Origin: Panopea generosa
Taxonomy: Eukaryota > Mollusca > Bivalvia > Adapedonta > Hiatellidae
Direction: 5' to 3'
DNA: 64,000 nt
NCBI GenBank assembly: GCA_029582155.1
Contig: CM055895.1
Span: forward strand, 56,329,250 to 56,393,249
Shown piece by piece: positions 1-11,439 of the stretch. Each line of letters starts with the position of its first letter. Position 1 is the first letter of the stretch. The translations under genes and the position numbers were made by a program. The notes below the pieces were generated by a model that was given only the letters and a program-made list of their open reading frames with translations, was not told the DNA's origin and made no database searches.

Positions 1-364
1 CAAGGCAAATAACATCCCTTACGAATAATAATGAAATATTTCATCAGAAGGATCTAATTAAGTGCCACAAAATATCATTTAAATTAACAGCATGTTTGAA
101 GTCAGATTCACATGCAAGAGAGCTATTATGAGCACAATTTGCTCACCTAATGCAGATTATTACTGTAACTTTTGTAACATAATAACAGATTGCATTTAAA
201 TAAATAAAATTTTAGAGCCACCATCACATTATACAGCTTTAAGATGATAATTTATCATATTGGTACCTGAGATGTGAATATGAGATTTTTCTTCAGGTAG
301 ATTGGATTCTGCTTTAACTAAGTGAGAATTTACTTGAAATGTGGGAATTTTAACATACCTCTTG
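1..364. other. AT-rich non-coding stretch, no gene seen
   Basis: No convincing exon, repeat array or RNA gene is visible. The right edge (GAGCTACAGG at 365-374) is the left target-site copy of the SINE that follows. Confidence 0.5.
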
Positions 365-374
365 GAGCTACAGG

Positions 375-658
375 GATTTGTTTGAATATTAAGTTCATTA
401 TGCCATCAAGGGCTAGCTGACGATCATTAAACTTAATTTTTTCCTGGGATCCTGGTAGGTTAACCAGTACTAGAGCACACCTATCTCTGCAACTAACTGA
501 TAATTTTCCCACTTGAATCAGCAGTTGGAGACAAATTACAATGAGACACATTGTCTTATATCAATCATCAAAGACACTGTGAACAGCAGGAGATTCAAAC
601 TCACAACCTCTGGATTGATAGTCTGACTGACTTCCGACTGAGCTAACCAGGCCCGGCA
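375..658 (-). mobile_element. SINE1 copy (tRNA-like head, AATC-type tail family), minus strand
   Basis: Read on the minus strand, this begins with a tRNA-like head: A-box-like AGCTCAGTCGG and B-box-like sequence ending in GAATCTCC. A body shared with seven or more other copies follows (GATTCAAGTGGGAAA, TTAGCCCTTGATGGCAT). It is flanked by a perfect 10-bp direct repeat GAGCTACAGG at 365-374 and 659-668, which is direct evidence of retroposition. The copy is diverged and cannot encode protein; SINEs depend on LINE machinery in trans. Confidence 0.85.
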
Positions 659-668
659 GAGCTACAGG

Positions 669-1324
669 AAGCCTCCCTTTAATAGCTAATATTAGTGAAT
701 GGATTGTCAAATTGAGGATAATTATGAGAGCTTCAAAGTTTATCTGGTTCAATCTCTTTTTGAAGTAATTTTACAACACTTTTATGTATAAGGTAATAGT
801 TGAAAAATGTAACGGAGCAATTTTATAGATATATGATAATACAGTACAAACAGGGTTAGAGTAGATTTTGATCAGCTGTATGTAATAAAACAATTATTTT
901 CAATTTTGAAAATGTAAATTACTTTGAATTTTGAACAATAAAATGGATATTAAAAAATATTTTTTTACCATGTATTTGTGCATAACAGTTATTAAAGATG
1001 CTGGAAAAACGTCCTTAGCCAGAGGTGACATAAGGCAGGTGGGAAGAATATAATTATGATGGGAAAAATGCTTTTTCAAGTATTTTAGTCCAATTGGCAG
1101 CTCTACACCTATTTTTTTGAAAAGTTGAGTGTCATACTCAGAATCAGCATCTAAATCAACAATTTTTAAAGATTTTGAAAAAAATAATTAACTAACAAAG
1201 TAATTTTAAATAGAGATTCTGTTAAAGTATCATTTGAAAAAACATTTTTTACAAGTATGATTATGTAGTTACTTTCTTGGAGAAATGTTTTAGATATAAA
1301 TAACTGACTCAAAACTTTCATGAA
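669..1324. other. AT-rich non-coding stretch, no gene seen
   Basis: Contains short poly-A and poly-T runs and no open frame with splice signals. I see nothing that supports a gene. Confidence 0.5.
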
Positions 1325-2373
1325 CTTGAGCCATCCCTGGTTATATGAGTTCAATTATTTACATTATTATAGTATACAGAGCCATGTCTGGTTATATGAG
1401 TTCAATTATTTACATTATTATAGTATACAGAGCCATGTCTGGTTATATGAGTTCATATATTTACAATATAGTTTACCGAGACATGTCTGGTTATATGAGT
1501 TCAGTTATTTACAATATAGTATACAGAGCCATGTCAGGTTTTATGAGTTCATATATTTACAATAAAGTATACAGATACATGTCTGGTTATATGAGTTCAA
1601 TTATTTACATTATTATAGTATACAGAGCCATGTCTGGTTATATGAGTTCAATTATTTACAATATAGTATACAGAGACATGTCTGGTTATATGAGTTCAAT
1701 TATTTACAATATAGTATACAGAGACATGTCTGGTTATTTGAGTTCAATTATTTACAATATAGTATACAGAGCCATGTCTGGTTATATGAGTTCAATTATT
1801 TACAATATAGTATACAGAGATATGTCTGGTTATATGAGTTCATATATTTACAATATAGTATACAGATATGTGTCTGGTTATATGAGTTCAATTATTTACA
1901 TATATAGTATACAGAGCCATGTCTGGTTATATGAGTTCATTTATTTACAATATAGTATACAGAGACATGTTTGGTTATATGAGTTCAATTTTTTACATTA
2001 TTATAGTATACAGAGACATGTCTGGTTATATGACTTCAAATATTTACAATATAGTATACAGATACGTGTCTGGTTATTTGAGTTCAAATATTTACAATAT
2101 AGTAAACAGAGACATGTTTGGTTATTTGAGTTTGAATATTTACAATATAGTATACAGAGACATGTTTGGTTATTTGAGTTTGAATATTTACAATATACAT
2201 GTAGTATACAGAGACATGTTTGGTTATTTGAGTTTGAATATTTACAATATACATGTAGTATACAGAGACATGTCTGATTATTTGAGTTCAAATATTTACA
2301 ATATAGTATACAGAGACATGTTTGGTTATTTGAGTTCAAATATTTACAATATAGTATACAGAGACATGTCTGT
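1325..2373. repeat. Minisatellite array, 48-bp monomer, about 22 copies
   Basis: Each monomer contains AGTTCAATTATTTACAATAT followed by AGTATACAGAGACATGTCTG and GTTATATG. Some copies carry a 3-bp ATT insertion (TTTACATTATTATAG) and later ones use TTGAGTTTGAATATT. Because 48 is 16 codons, one frame stays open over about 930 bp, but the resulting 16-residue repeat has no coding features. The array abuts the 47-bp array at 2374 and shares the AGACATGTCTG core with it. Confidence 0.95.
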
Positions 2374-3497
2374 TTCTGGTTGAAAACATAGAAATATTGC
2401 TTTGGTTTAGACACTTCCATTTCTAGTTGAACACATGGAAATATTGCTTTGGTTTAGACACATCTGTTTCTGGTTGAGCACATGGAAATTTTGCCTTGGT
2501 TTAGACATGTCTGTTTCTGGTTGAGCACATGGAAATTTTGCCTTGGTTTAGACATGTCTGTTTCTGGTTGAGCACATGGAAATATTGCCTTGGTTTAGAC
2601 ATGTCTGTTTCTGGTTGAACACATGGAAATATTGCCTTGGTTTAGACACGTCTGTTTCTGGTTGAACACATGGAAATATTGTCTTGGTTTAGACACGTCT
2701 GTTTCTGGTTGAACACATGGAAATATTGCCTTGGTTTAGACACGTCTGTTTCTGGTTGAACACATGGAAATATTGCCTTGGTTTAGACACGTCTGTTTCT
2801 GGTTGAACACATGGAAATTTTGCCTTGGTTTAGACACGTCTGTTTCTGGTTGAACACATGGAAATATTGCCTTGGTTTAGACACGTCTGTTTCTGGTTGA
2901 ACACATGGAAATATTGCCTTGGTTTAGACACGTCTGTTTCTGGTTGAACACATGGAAATATTGCCTTGGTTTAGACACGTCTGTTTCTGGTTGAACACAT
3001 GGAAATATTGCCTTGGTTTAGACACGTCTGTTTCTGGTTGAACACATGGAAATATTGCCTTGGTTTAGACACGTCTGTTTCTGGTTGAACACATGGAAAT
3101 ATTGCCTTGGTTTAGACACGTCTGTTTCTGGTTGAACACATGGAAATATTGCCTTGGTTTAGACACGTCTGTTTCTGGTTGAACACATGGAAATATTGCC
3201 TTGGTTTAGACACGTCTGTTTCTGGTTGAACACATGGAAATATTGCCTTGGTTTAGACACGTCTGTTTCTGGTTGAACACATGGAAATATTGCCTTGGTT
3301 TAGACACGTCTGTTTCTGGTTGAACACATGGAAATATTGCCTTGGTTTAGACACGTCTGTTTCTGGTTGAACACATGGAAATATTGCCTTGGTTTAGACA
3401 CGTCTGTTTCTGATTGAACACATGGAAATATTGCCTTGGTTTAGACATGTCTGTTTCTGATTGAACACATGGAAATATTGCATAGGTTTAGACATGC
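2374..3497. repeat. Minisatellite array, 47-bp monomer, about 24 copies
   Basis: The monomer is ACACGTCTGTTTCTGGTTGA then ACACATGGAAATATTGCCTT then GGTTTAG. The central copies (about 2700-3400) are nearly identical and the edge copies diverge (ACATGTCTG, GGAAATTTTGCC), the usual picture of homogenisation inside an array by unequal exchange. Confidence 0.95.
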
Positions 3498-3815
3498 TGC
3501 TTTCCACATAAACGGGGAGTGATTACCTTTAAATTTTGGCGAGATTCATTTAGATCTAGGGTATAATTTATGTTACTGCCATGGTATGTTAAACTTAAGT
3601 ACACACCAGCCGATTCAGAGTTCCAATGCCAACCGACCCTGTGTTCCACTCCCATGGTTCCTATAAATATTGGCTGTGTTTTTTTGTGTGTATTTTTATA
3701 GAACTAAATAAAAATTGATGTGCACTACACCTCAGAAAAAAACATGCAAGTCACCGTTGAACGCTGGACATATATAATTATGCTTCCAACACTTCTATAA
3801 CTTATACAGGCATAC
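3498..3815. other. Unique non-coding stretch
   Basis: No repeat family or gene recognised. Confidence 0.45.
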
Positions 3816-3985
3816 CAACGTTTATGGCCTAGTCATTAAAGCACATCCACCTGGTGAATGTTCAAATCCTGGTGGAAGCACTTGTTTCTGATGTGGCTGA
3901 TTATTCACCCGGCAGCTTGATTAATTGAGGGGTACAGAATGTCTCACAGCTTGACGCCTGGCAATGACAGCTTTCTGGAAGTAAC
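3816..3985 (+). mobile_element. Possible degraded tRNA-derived element
   Basis: GGCCTAGTCATTAAAGCAC resembles an A box and GTTCAAATCCTGGTGG resembles a B box about 45 bp downstream. There is no second copy in this window and no visible target-site duplication, so this rests on the two box-like motifs only. Confidence 0.25.
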
Positions 3986-4694
3986 TGTGTGCAACATACA
4001 TGTGTATATTATATCTTAGGAGAATAAGCTCATTGTGGCTTGCCCTTTGACCCTATAATAATACGTACAGAAGCCTAGTCTAAACTTGGATATCAATTCA
4101 TTTTACACTATACTGCCATTAACATTTATATATCATTTTAATTGGTCCCTAGATGTACTGTATGGGCATCCTAATTAAAACATGATTAATGCTTGCAAAT
4201 AATGCAACACAAAAGAGCATTTTAATATATTTCATGTTGCAGTTATGATGTTAAGTGTCTCTAATTTTTTCTCTCTCTTTTTTTTGTCTATTTCAATTTT
4301 GAAAGTAACTTAATCGACATACAGGTATGCATTATGACAGCTGGATTCTGAAAAAAGAATTACAGTGATCTGTCATAAATTTTCACTGACTTAATCATGG
4401 AAAAGTAAAACGAAATGTAATACTTCTTCTTTATGGAGGCTAAAAAAACAGTCAACTATTCATCGTTCTATCTGCCACCATTAATTTTATTCACACACTT
4501 GAGTAAACAAGACTAATTTACCAACTTGTTTGTTATTGATTATAGATTTGAAAAGAGGAAGTCGCCAAACATACGCTCCTTCGGCAGACACAATGGTCAA
4601 ACAGTTTACTCAGTATAATTGCGTAAATAGTTGACGATTATTAGATTGACCAGCTGGATGCCCTTCAGGGAATACAATTGCATGATATCACATG
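3986..4694. other. Unique AT-rich stretch with one weak exon-like segment
   Basis: Mostly featureless. The segment 4546-4612 follows a TATAG acceptor-like site and is open in two frames, but the donor is poor and neither frame is recognisable; see the rejected list. Confidence 0.4.
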
Positions 4695-7070
4695 TCTACC
4701 GATTTCTTTGTTGAATTTCTTCAAGAGAAAACCCCATCCTTCATTTTGTGTCATCGTAGGTCTACCCTTTCATTTGCTGAATTTCTAGAAGAGACTCTCC
4801 CATCCTTTATTTGTATCATCACAGGTCTACCCTTAGTTTGCTGAATTTCTAGAAGAGACCCTGACTCATCCTTTATTTGTATCATCGTCGGTCTACCCCT
4901 TAGTTTTCTGAATTTCTAGAAGAAACCCTCGCATCCTTTATTTGTATCATCGCAGGTCTACCCTTAGTTTGCTGAATTTCTAGAAGAAACCCTCGCATCC
5001 TTTATTTGTATCATCGCAGGTCTACCCTTAGTTTGCTGAATTTCTAGAAGAGACCCTGACTCATCCTTTATTTGTATCATCGCCGGTCTACCCCTTAGAT
5101 TTCTGAATTTCTAGAAGAGACCCTGACTCATCCTTTATTTTGTATCATTGCCGGTCTACCCCTTAGTTTGCTAGTTTCTAGAAGAGACCCTGACTCATCC
5201 TTTATTTGTATCATCGCCGGTCTACCCTAAGTTTTCTGAATTTCTAGAAGACACCCTCCCATCCTTTATTTGTATCATCACAGGTCTACCCTTAGTTTGC
5301 TGAATTTCTAGAAGAGACCCTGACTCATCCTTTATTTGTATCATCGTCGGTCTACCCCTTAGTTTTCTGAATTTCTAGAAGAAACCCTCGCATCCTTTAT
5401 TTGTATCATCGCAGGTCTACCCTTAGTTTGCTGAATTTCTAGAAGAGACCCTGACTCATCCTTTATTTGTATCATCGCCGGTCTACCCCTTAGATTTCTG
5501 AATTTCTAGAAGAGACCCTGACTCATCCTTTATTTTGTATCATTGCCGGTCTACCCCTTAGTTTGCTAGTTTCTAGAAGAGACCCTGACTCATCCTTTAT
5601 TTGTATCATCGCCGGTCTACCCTAAATTTTCTGAATTTCTAGAAGACACCCTCCCATCCTTTATTTGTATCATCACAGGTCTACCATTAATTTTCTGAAT
5701 TTCTAGAAGAAACCTCCCATCCTTTATTTGTATCATCGCAGGTCTACCCCTTAGTTTGCTGAATTTCTAGAAGAGAACCTCCCATCCTTTATTTGTATCA
5801 TCGCATTGCTACCCCTTAGTTTGCTGAATTTCTAGAAGAGACCCCCCCCCCCCCCCCTCCCCCTGCCATCCTTTATTTGTATCATCACAGGTGTACCCTT
5901 AGTTTGCTGAATTTCTAGAAGAGAACCTCCCATCCTTTATTTGTATCATTGCAGGTCTACCCTTAGTTTGCTGAATTTCTAGAAGAGACCCTCCTATCCT
6001 TTATTTGTATCATCACAGGTCTACCCTTAGTTTGCTGAATTTCTAGAAGAGGCTCTCCCATCCTTTATTTGTATCTTTGCAGGTCTACCCCTTAGTTTTC
6101 TGTATTTCTAGAAGAGACACTCACATTCTTTATTAGTATCATCGCAGGTCTACCCTTAGTTTGCTGAATTTCTAGAAGAGACCCTCCCATCCTTTATTTG
6201 TATCATCACAGGTCTACATGTACCCTAATTTTGCTGAATTTCTAGAAGAGACCCTCCCATCCTTTATTTGTATCATCACAGGTCTACTCTTAGTTTGCTG
6301 AATTTCTAGAAGAGACCCTCCCATCCTTTATTTGTATCATCGCAGGTCTACTCTTAGTTTGCTGAATTTCTAGAAGAGACCCTCCCATCCTTTATTTGTA
6401 TCATCGCAGGTCTACTCTTAGTTTGCTGAATTTCTAGAAGAGACCCTCCCATCCTTTATTTGTATCATCACAGGTCTACTCTTAGTTTGCTGAAAATCTA
6501 GAAGAGACCCTCCCATCCTTTATTTGTATCATCACAGGTCTACTCTTAGTTTGCTGAACTTCTAGAAGAGACCTTCCCATCCTTTATTTGTATCATCTCA
6601 GGTCTACCCTTAGTTTGCTGAATTTCTAGAAGAGAACCTCCCATCCTTTATTTGTATCATCGCAGGTCTAACCTTAGTTTGCTGAATTTCTAAAAGAAAC
6701 CCTCGCATCCTTTATTTGTATCATCGCAGGTCTACCCTTAGTTTGCTGAATTTCTAGAAGAGGCCCTCCCATCCTTTATTTGTATCATCGCAGGTCTACC
6801 CCTTAGTTTGCTGAATTTCTAGAAGAGACCCTCCCATCCTTTATTTGTATCATTGCAGGTCTACCCTTAGTTTGCTGAATTTCTAGAAGAGACCCTCCTA
6901 TCCTTTATTTGTATCATCGCAGGTCTACCCTTAGTTTGCTGAATTTCTAGATGAGACCCTCCCATCCTTTATTTTTATCAACGGATGTCTACCCTTAGTT
7001 TGCTGAATTTCTAGATGAGACCCTCCCATCCTTTATTTTTATCACCGGATGTCTACCCTTAGTTTTCTGA
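4695..7070. repeat. Minisatellite array, 64-bp monomer, about 36 copies
   Basis: The monomer contains ATCCTTTATTTGTATCATCG, CAGGTCTACCCTTAGTTTGC, TGAATTTCTAGAAGAGACCC and TCCC. Subtypes differ by CTGACTCATCC, GTCGG or GCCGG, and TAGATTTC. A block of several subtypes near 4800-5255 recurs at 5262-5650, offset 459 bp and then 395 bp, which is one 64-bp monomer fewer. A C-run sits in one copy near 5844. Confidence 0.95.
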
Positions 7071-7470
7071 TTAAGTTTCCTTGATTAAAGACTGGTCATT
7101 ATTATTTAGAACAAATGATTTTAACGATTTCATGACTCAAAACTCAGTCATACCAGCCCGCTTGACCCTGCCAGATACTTGCACAATCACTCATGCCAGA
7201 ATGTTGTGGGGTCCATCACAGACTTGTCTGTTGATTGATATACATGTGATCTCATTCTGCAAGCATTTAAAATGTTTCTCATTCATTTTATTCTTCATCC
7301 AATGTCTGAATACAGCATACATACATAGATGTTGTTACATAAAGAATATGGTAGGCATGACTATGATTCACAAATCCCATGGGATACAGAAAGATATAAT
7401 TTATTTTATAATACACAGAGTACACCATTTAGGACAATTACTTTACATTCTTTTTTTTTCTTTTTTTTTT

Positions 7471-7497
7471 AACGGTGTTTAGCACCATTTTGAACAC
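7471..7497 (-). mobile_element. SINE2 3' tail fragment
   Basis: AACGGTGTTTAGCACCATTT then TGAACACA matches the reverse complement of the 3' end of the tRNA-Ala-headed SINE2 (GCTAAACACCATAC). The rest of the element is missing. It lies against the half MITE that follows. Confidence 0.45.
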
Positions 7498-7499
7498 AT

Positions 7500-7632
7500 C
7501 GTAATGAGCAATCTGAACGCTTCCTGCACTGTTTTCCACTCTGTTAGTTAATATAAAAACAATTCACCCAATAATTCAAAAGCCTTATATATTAGAGGTG
7601 TCCAAAGGCGTGTATATGAAGTAAAGGGTTAA
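7500..7632. mobile_element. Right half of a piggyBac-like fold-back MITE
   Basis: From TAATGAGCAATCTGAACGCT to GTAAAGGGTTAA this matches the right half of the full element at 51363-51600, including TTTTCCACTCTGT, TTCACCCAATAATTCAAAAG and GGTGTCCAAAGGCGT. It ends in GGGTTAA, the terminus expected of a TTAA-targeting element. The left half, up to the centre of the hairpin, is absent. Confidence 0.65.
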
Positions 7633-8736
7633 ACTAACTTATTTTAGTCCAATTATGAAAAAGTGTAAATTCAAGCTTATATGAACTGCTCTTGAATCCA
7701 ATCTCTGGGTAGAATCAGTACTGAGTGTGTGTTTTTCAAAGGCATCAGGTCAGCTTGAGATCAAACCCTCAACCTCTGGGGTGAGTGGCCAACATTCTAC
7801 TCACTGCATTTTCTCCCCACTCATGATATCATTGTTTTTTGATCTGGTAAGACATTGGACGCTATTATGTGATGTGAGTTATACACTATTTGTTCATCCT
7901 CTCTTATTATTATTGATTGATTGTTTTATTATTTTTATTAATTGATTCTTATCAAATTTTGTTTGTTCTTTCTCATAATTGTTTTTTCAGAATAAGGTCA
8001 TTTGTATACATATGAAAAATAAAAAGTTGCCTACAAACACTGAGCAATTAACTCAGCTCTTGACAATATTTCTAAAATAGTTATTGATTAATATGATTTT
8101 GTTGCATCAATTAACCAAGTATTTTTTTTCTAATTAATTGTGTTTAACAATTAGCCGTATTGATTCACATTTTGATACATGTGTGACATTTCTCATCTGG
8201 TAGCCCTCATGGCGACTCCTGTTGAGAATTAATCTATTTTTATTTCAATTTAGATTTACCTCTTGAACAAACAATGCCTACTGTTTATATCTGTGTGAAA
8301 TGTGTACATGTGGGAGGGAAATTTTGCAGACATGTTATAGCATAATTAGATAATTTTGTTCAGTTTTTCCAATTCCATGTTTGATTCTGGTATTGATACA
8401 TTCACTTGTAAATTGCAAGGAGATATTTAACCTCCTTGTTCTTTTTAGATCACAAAACACATTCTATGTCTCACTAAGTCTCAATTTTCAGCCTCATTTT
8501 TTCATCATAATTATAACCTTTTTATGTTAACAAAGTTTTAATGAACGTATTGATTAGTTAACATTTACTAACAGTTCTACTGAAGGGGAGGAGTATTGAT
8601 GATAAAAGGGAATTAACCTAAATTGGGAATCCATTTAAAACAGATTCATTTTCTGTCAGAACTATAAAAAAAAACCTCCTTGAACAATGTTCTTTTTTTA
8701 TTCTATTCCCTGATTGAAATCTCAGATATAGCTGTG
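7633..8736. other. AT-rich non-coding stretch, possible tRNA-like remnant
   Basis: At 7738-7815 the minus strand reads like a decayed tRNA-derived head (GAGTAGAATGTTGG, then GAGGTTGAGGGTTTGATC). Otherwise no gene, array or splice-framed exon is visible. Confidence 0.35.
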
Positions 8737-10572
8737 ATCTAAGTATCCAAGTATACGATCTGTCAGTGAATATTTTGCCAGATGTATCTGTGATCTAAAT
8801 ATTTGATCTGTCAGTGAGTATTATGCCAGTTGTATCTGTGATCTAAGTATAAGATCTGTCAGTGAGTATTATGCCAGATGTGTCTGTGAACTAAGTATTA
8901 GATCTGTCAGTGAGTTTTATGTCAGATGTGCCTGTGATCTTAGTATTAGATCGGTCAGTGAGTATTATGCCAGATGTATCTGTGATCTAAATATTTGATC
9001 TGTCAGTGAGTATTATGCCAGCTGTAACTGTGAACTAAGTATAAGATCTGTCAGTGAGTATTATGCCAGATGTGCCTGTGATCTTAGTATAAGATCTGTC
9101 AGCTAGTATCATGCCAGATGTGCCTGTGATCTTAGTATAAGATCTGTCAGTAAGTATTATGCCAGATGTGCCTGTGATCTTAATATAAGATCTGTCAGTA
9201 AGTATTATGCCAGATGTGCCTGTGATCTTAGTATAAGATCTGTCAGTTAGTATCATGCCAGATGTGCCTGTGATCTTAGTATAAGATCTGTCAGTTAGTA
9301 TTATGCCAGATGTGCCTGTGATCTTAGTATAAGATCTGTCAGTGAGTATTATGCCAAATGTGCCTGTGATCTTAGTATAAGATCTGTCAGTGAGTATTAT
9401 GCCAGATGTGCCTGTGATCTTAGTATAAGATTTGTCAGTTAGTATCATGCCAGATATGCCTGTGATCTTAGTATTAGATCGGTCAGTTAGTATCATGCCA
9501 GATGTGCCTGTGATCTTAGTATAAGATCTGTCAGTTAGTATCATGCCAGATGTGCCTGTGATCTTAGTATAAGATCTGTCAGTTAGTATCATGCCAGATG
9601 TGCCTGTGATCTTAGTATAAGATCTGTCAGTTAGTATCATGCCAGATGTGCCTGTGATCTTAGTATAAGATCTGTCAGTGAGTATTATGCCAGATGTGCC
9701 TGTGATCTTAGTATAAGATCTGTCAGTTAGTATTATGCCAGATGTGCCTGTGATCTTAGTATAAGATCTGTCAGTGAGTATCATGCTTGATGTGCCTGTG
9801 ATCTTAGTATAAGATCTGTCATTTAGTATCATGTCATATGTGCCTGTGATCTTAGTATAAGATCTGTCAGTGAGTATTATGCCAGATGTGCCTGTGATCT
9901 CAGTATAAGATCTGTCAGTTAGTATTATGCCACATGTGCCTGTGATCTTAGTATAAGATCTGTCAGTGAGTATTATGCCAGATGTGCATGTGATCTTAGT
10001 ATTAGATTGGTCAGTGAGTATTATGCCAGATGTGCCTGTGATCTTAGTATAAGATCTGTCAGTGAGTATCATGCCAGATGTGCCTGTGATCTTAGTATTT
10101 GATCTGTCAGTGAGTATCATGCCAGATGTGCCTGTGATCTTAGTATAAGATCTGTCAGTTAGTATCATGCCAGATGTGTCTGTGATCTAAACATAAGATC
10201 TGTCAGTAAGTATCATGTCAGATGTGCCTGTGATCTTAGTATAAGATCTGTCAGTAAGTATCATGCCAGATGTGCCTGTGATCTTAGTATAAGATCTGTC
10301 AGTAAGTATCATGCCAGATGTGCCTGTGATCTTAGTATAAGATCTGTCAGTTAGTATCATGCCAGATGTGTCTTTGATCTAAGTATAAGATCTGTCAGTA
10401 AGTATTATGCCAGATGTGCCTGTGATCTTAGTACAAGATCTGTCAGTTAGTATCATGCCAGATGTGTCCGTGGTCTAAGTATAAGATCTGTCAGTTAGTA
10501 TTTTGCCAGATGTGTCTGTGATCTTAATATTAGATCTGTCAGTGAGTATTATGTGAGATGTGATCTAAGTAT
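8737..10572. repeat. Minisatellite array, 48-bp monomer, about 38 copies
   Basis: The monomer is ATGCCAGATGTGCCTGTGAT, CTTAGTATAAGATCTGTCAG, then TTAGTATC or TGAGTATT. The leftmost copies (8737-9040) are most diverged. On the minus strand one frame stays open across 9035-10168 as a 16-residue repeat (GTSGIILTDRSYTKIT). Copies outside that span have stops and no splice or start context supports coding. Confidence 0.95.
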
Positions 10573-11439
10573 TATTTGCTCTCCATTAAATGGATAAACA
10601 AGAAAAGACATGCGACTTTTTGTGAAAAAGCCTTGTTTGCTCCGCAGGCATAAAACATATGCATAAATGAGGAAAGTTTCCAATTCATTACATTTTGTTA
10701 TTGAAAATTAATAATAATATTTGATATGTTGTTTGTTGTATTTCTGTAACAATGGCAACTCAAGATCAGACTGGAGGTCAAAACTAGATCTGAAAATTAA
10801 AAAAAACCAACCTGTTTTTAATTGAAATCTGCAACCTCACACTAATGGTTTTTCATATCACAGCAATAGTTGTTGATCTGATTCATTTATATAACAAGTG
10901 TCAGTATCTTAATATAGAGCCAACCTTGTCTGAGCCTTTGTTAGTTTTGAGAGTCTGAAAAGTAAAATTTCTTTACCATTAAAAGCGTTCACTAACTTAA
11001 TTTGATAGGTTTAAAACTGATCATACAAATGTAATTAAAGTAGCTTATTGTATATTGACCAATCTTGTCAACATATCAGATAATTTCTCCCCTCGTTCGT
11101 AATCATGAGAACTATAAATTAATGAGGTTTATTTTAATCCCATCTCATAATAATTTTGTATACACTGTTGTGTATATCACAGTTAAGCAATGCTTACAGA
11201 GCACCACATGCTCCTTTTGTTAGACAAAAAAAAGTTTATTATAAAGCTCCTAAAATTAGCCACAGTAGAAAATATCACATTCTTTCTGAGACAGCTGCCT
11301 GCATTGATTTGTAATTACAACATCAAATACAGAAAAGAAAACCCTTACACATGTCATACAATCTCATATCAATAATATTTCTGGCTTATATTAATTATGA
11401 TCAAATTTTTATACTGTGCAACATTTTTATGTCATATTG
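10573..11439. other. AT-rich non-coding stretch, no gene seen
   Basis: No array, SINE or exon-like segment recognised between the two large minisatellites. Confidence 0.5.

Noticed and set aside
1345-2277. 310-codon open frame in the 48-bp array
   Set aside because: Monomer length is a multiple of three, so the frame stays open by periodicity; the 3-bp insertions do not disturb it, and there are no splice or start signals or domain.
4546-4612. Possible exon after TGATTATAG with frames such as EKRKSPNIRSFGRHNG
   Set aside because: Two frames are open, the donor is weak, phases do not match the recognised gene and no family is recognised.
7081-7482. 133-codon open frame
   Set aside because: It runs through array edge, unique DNA and a poly-T SINE tail; no domain or codon bias.
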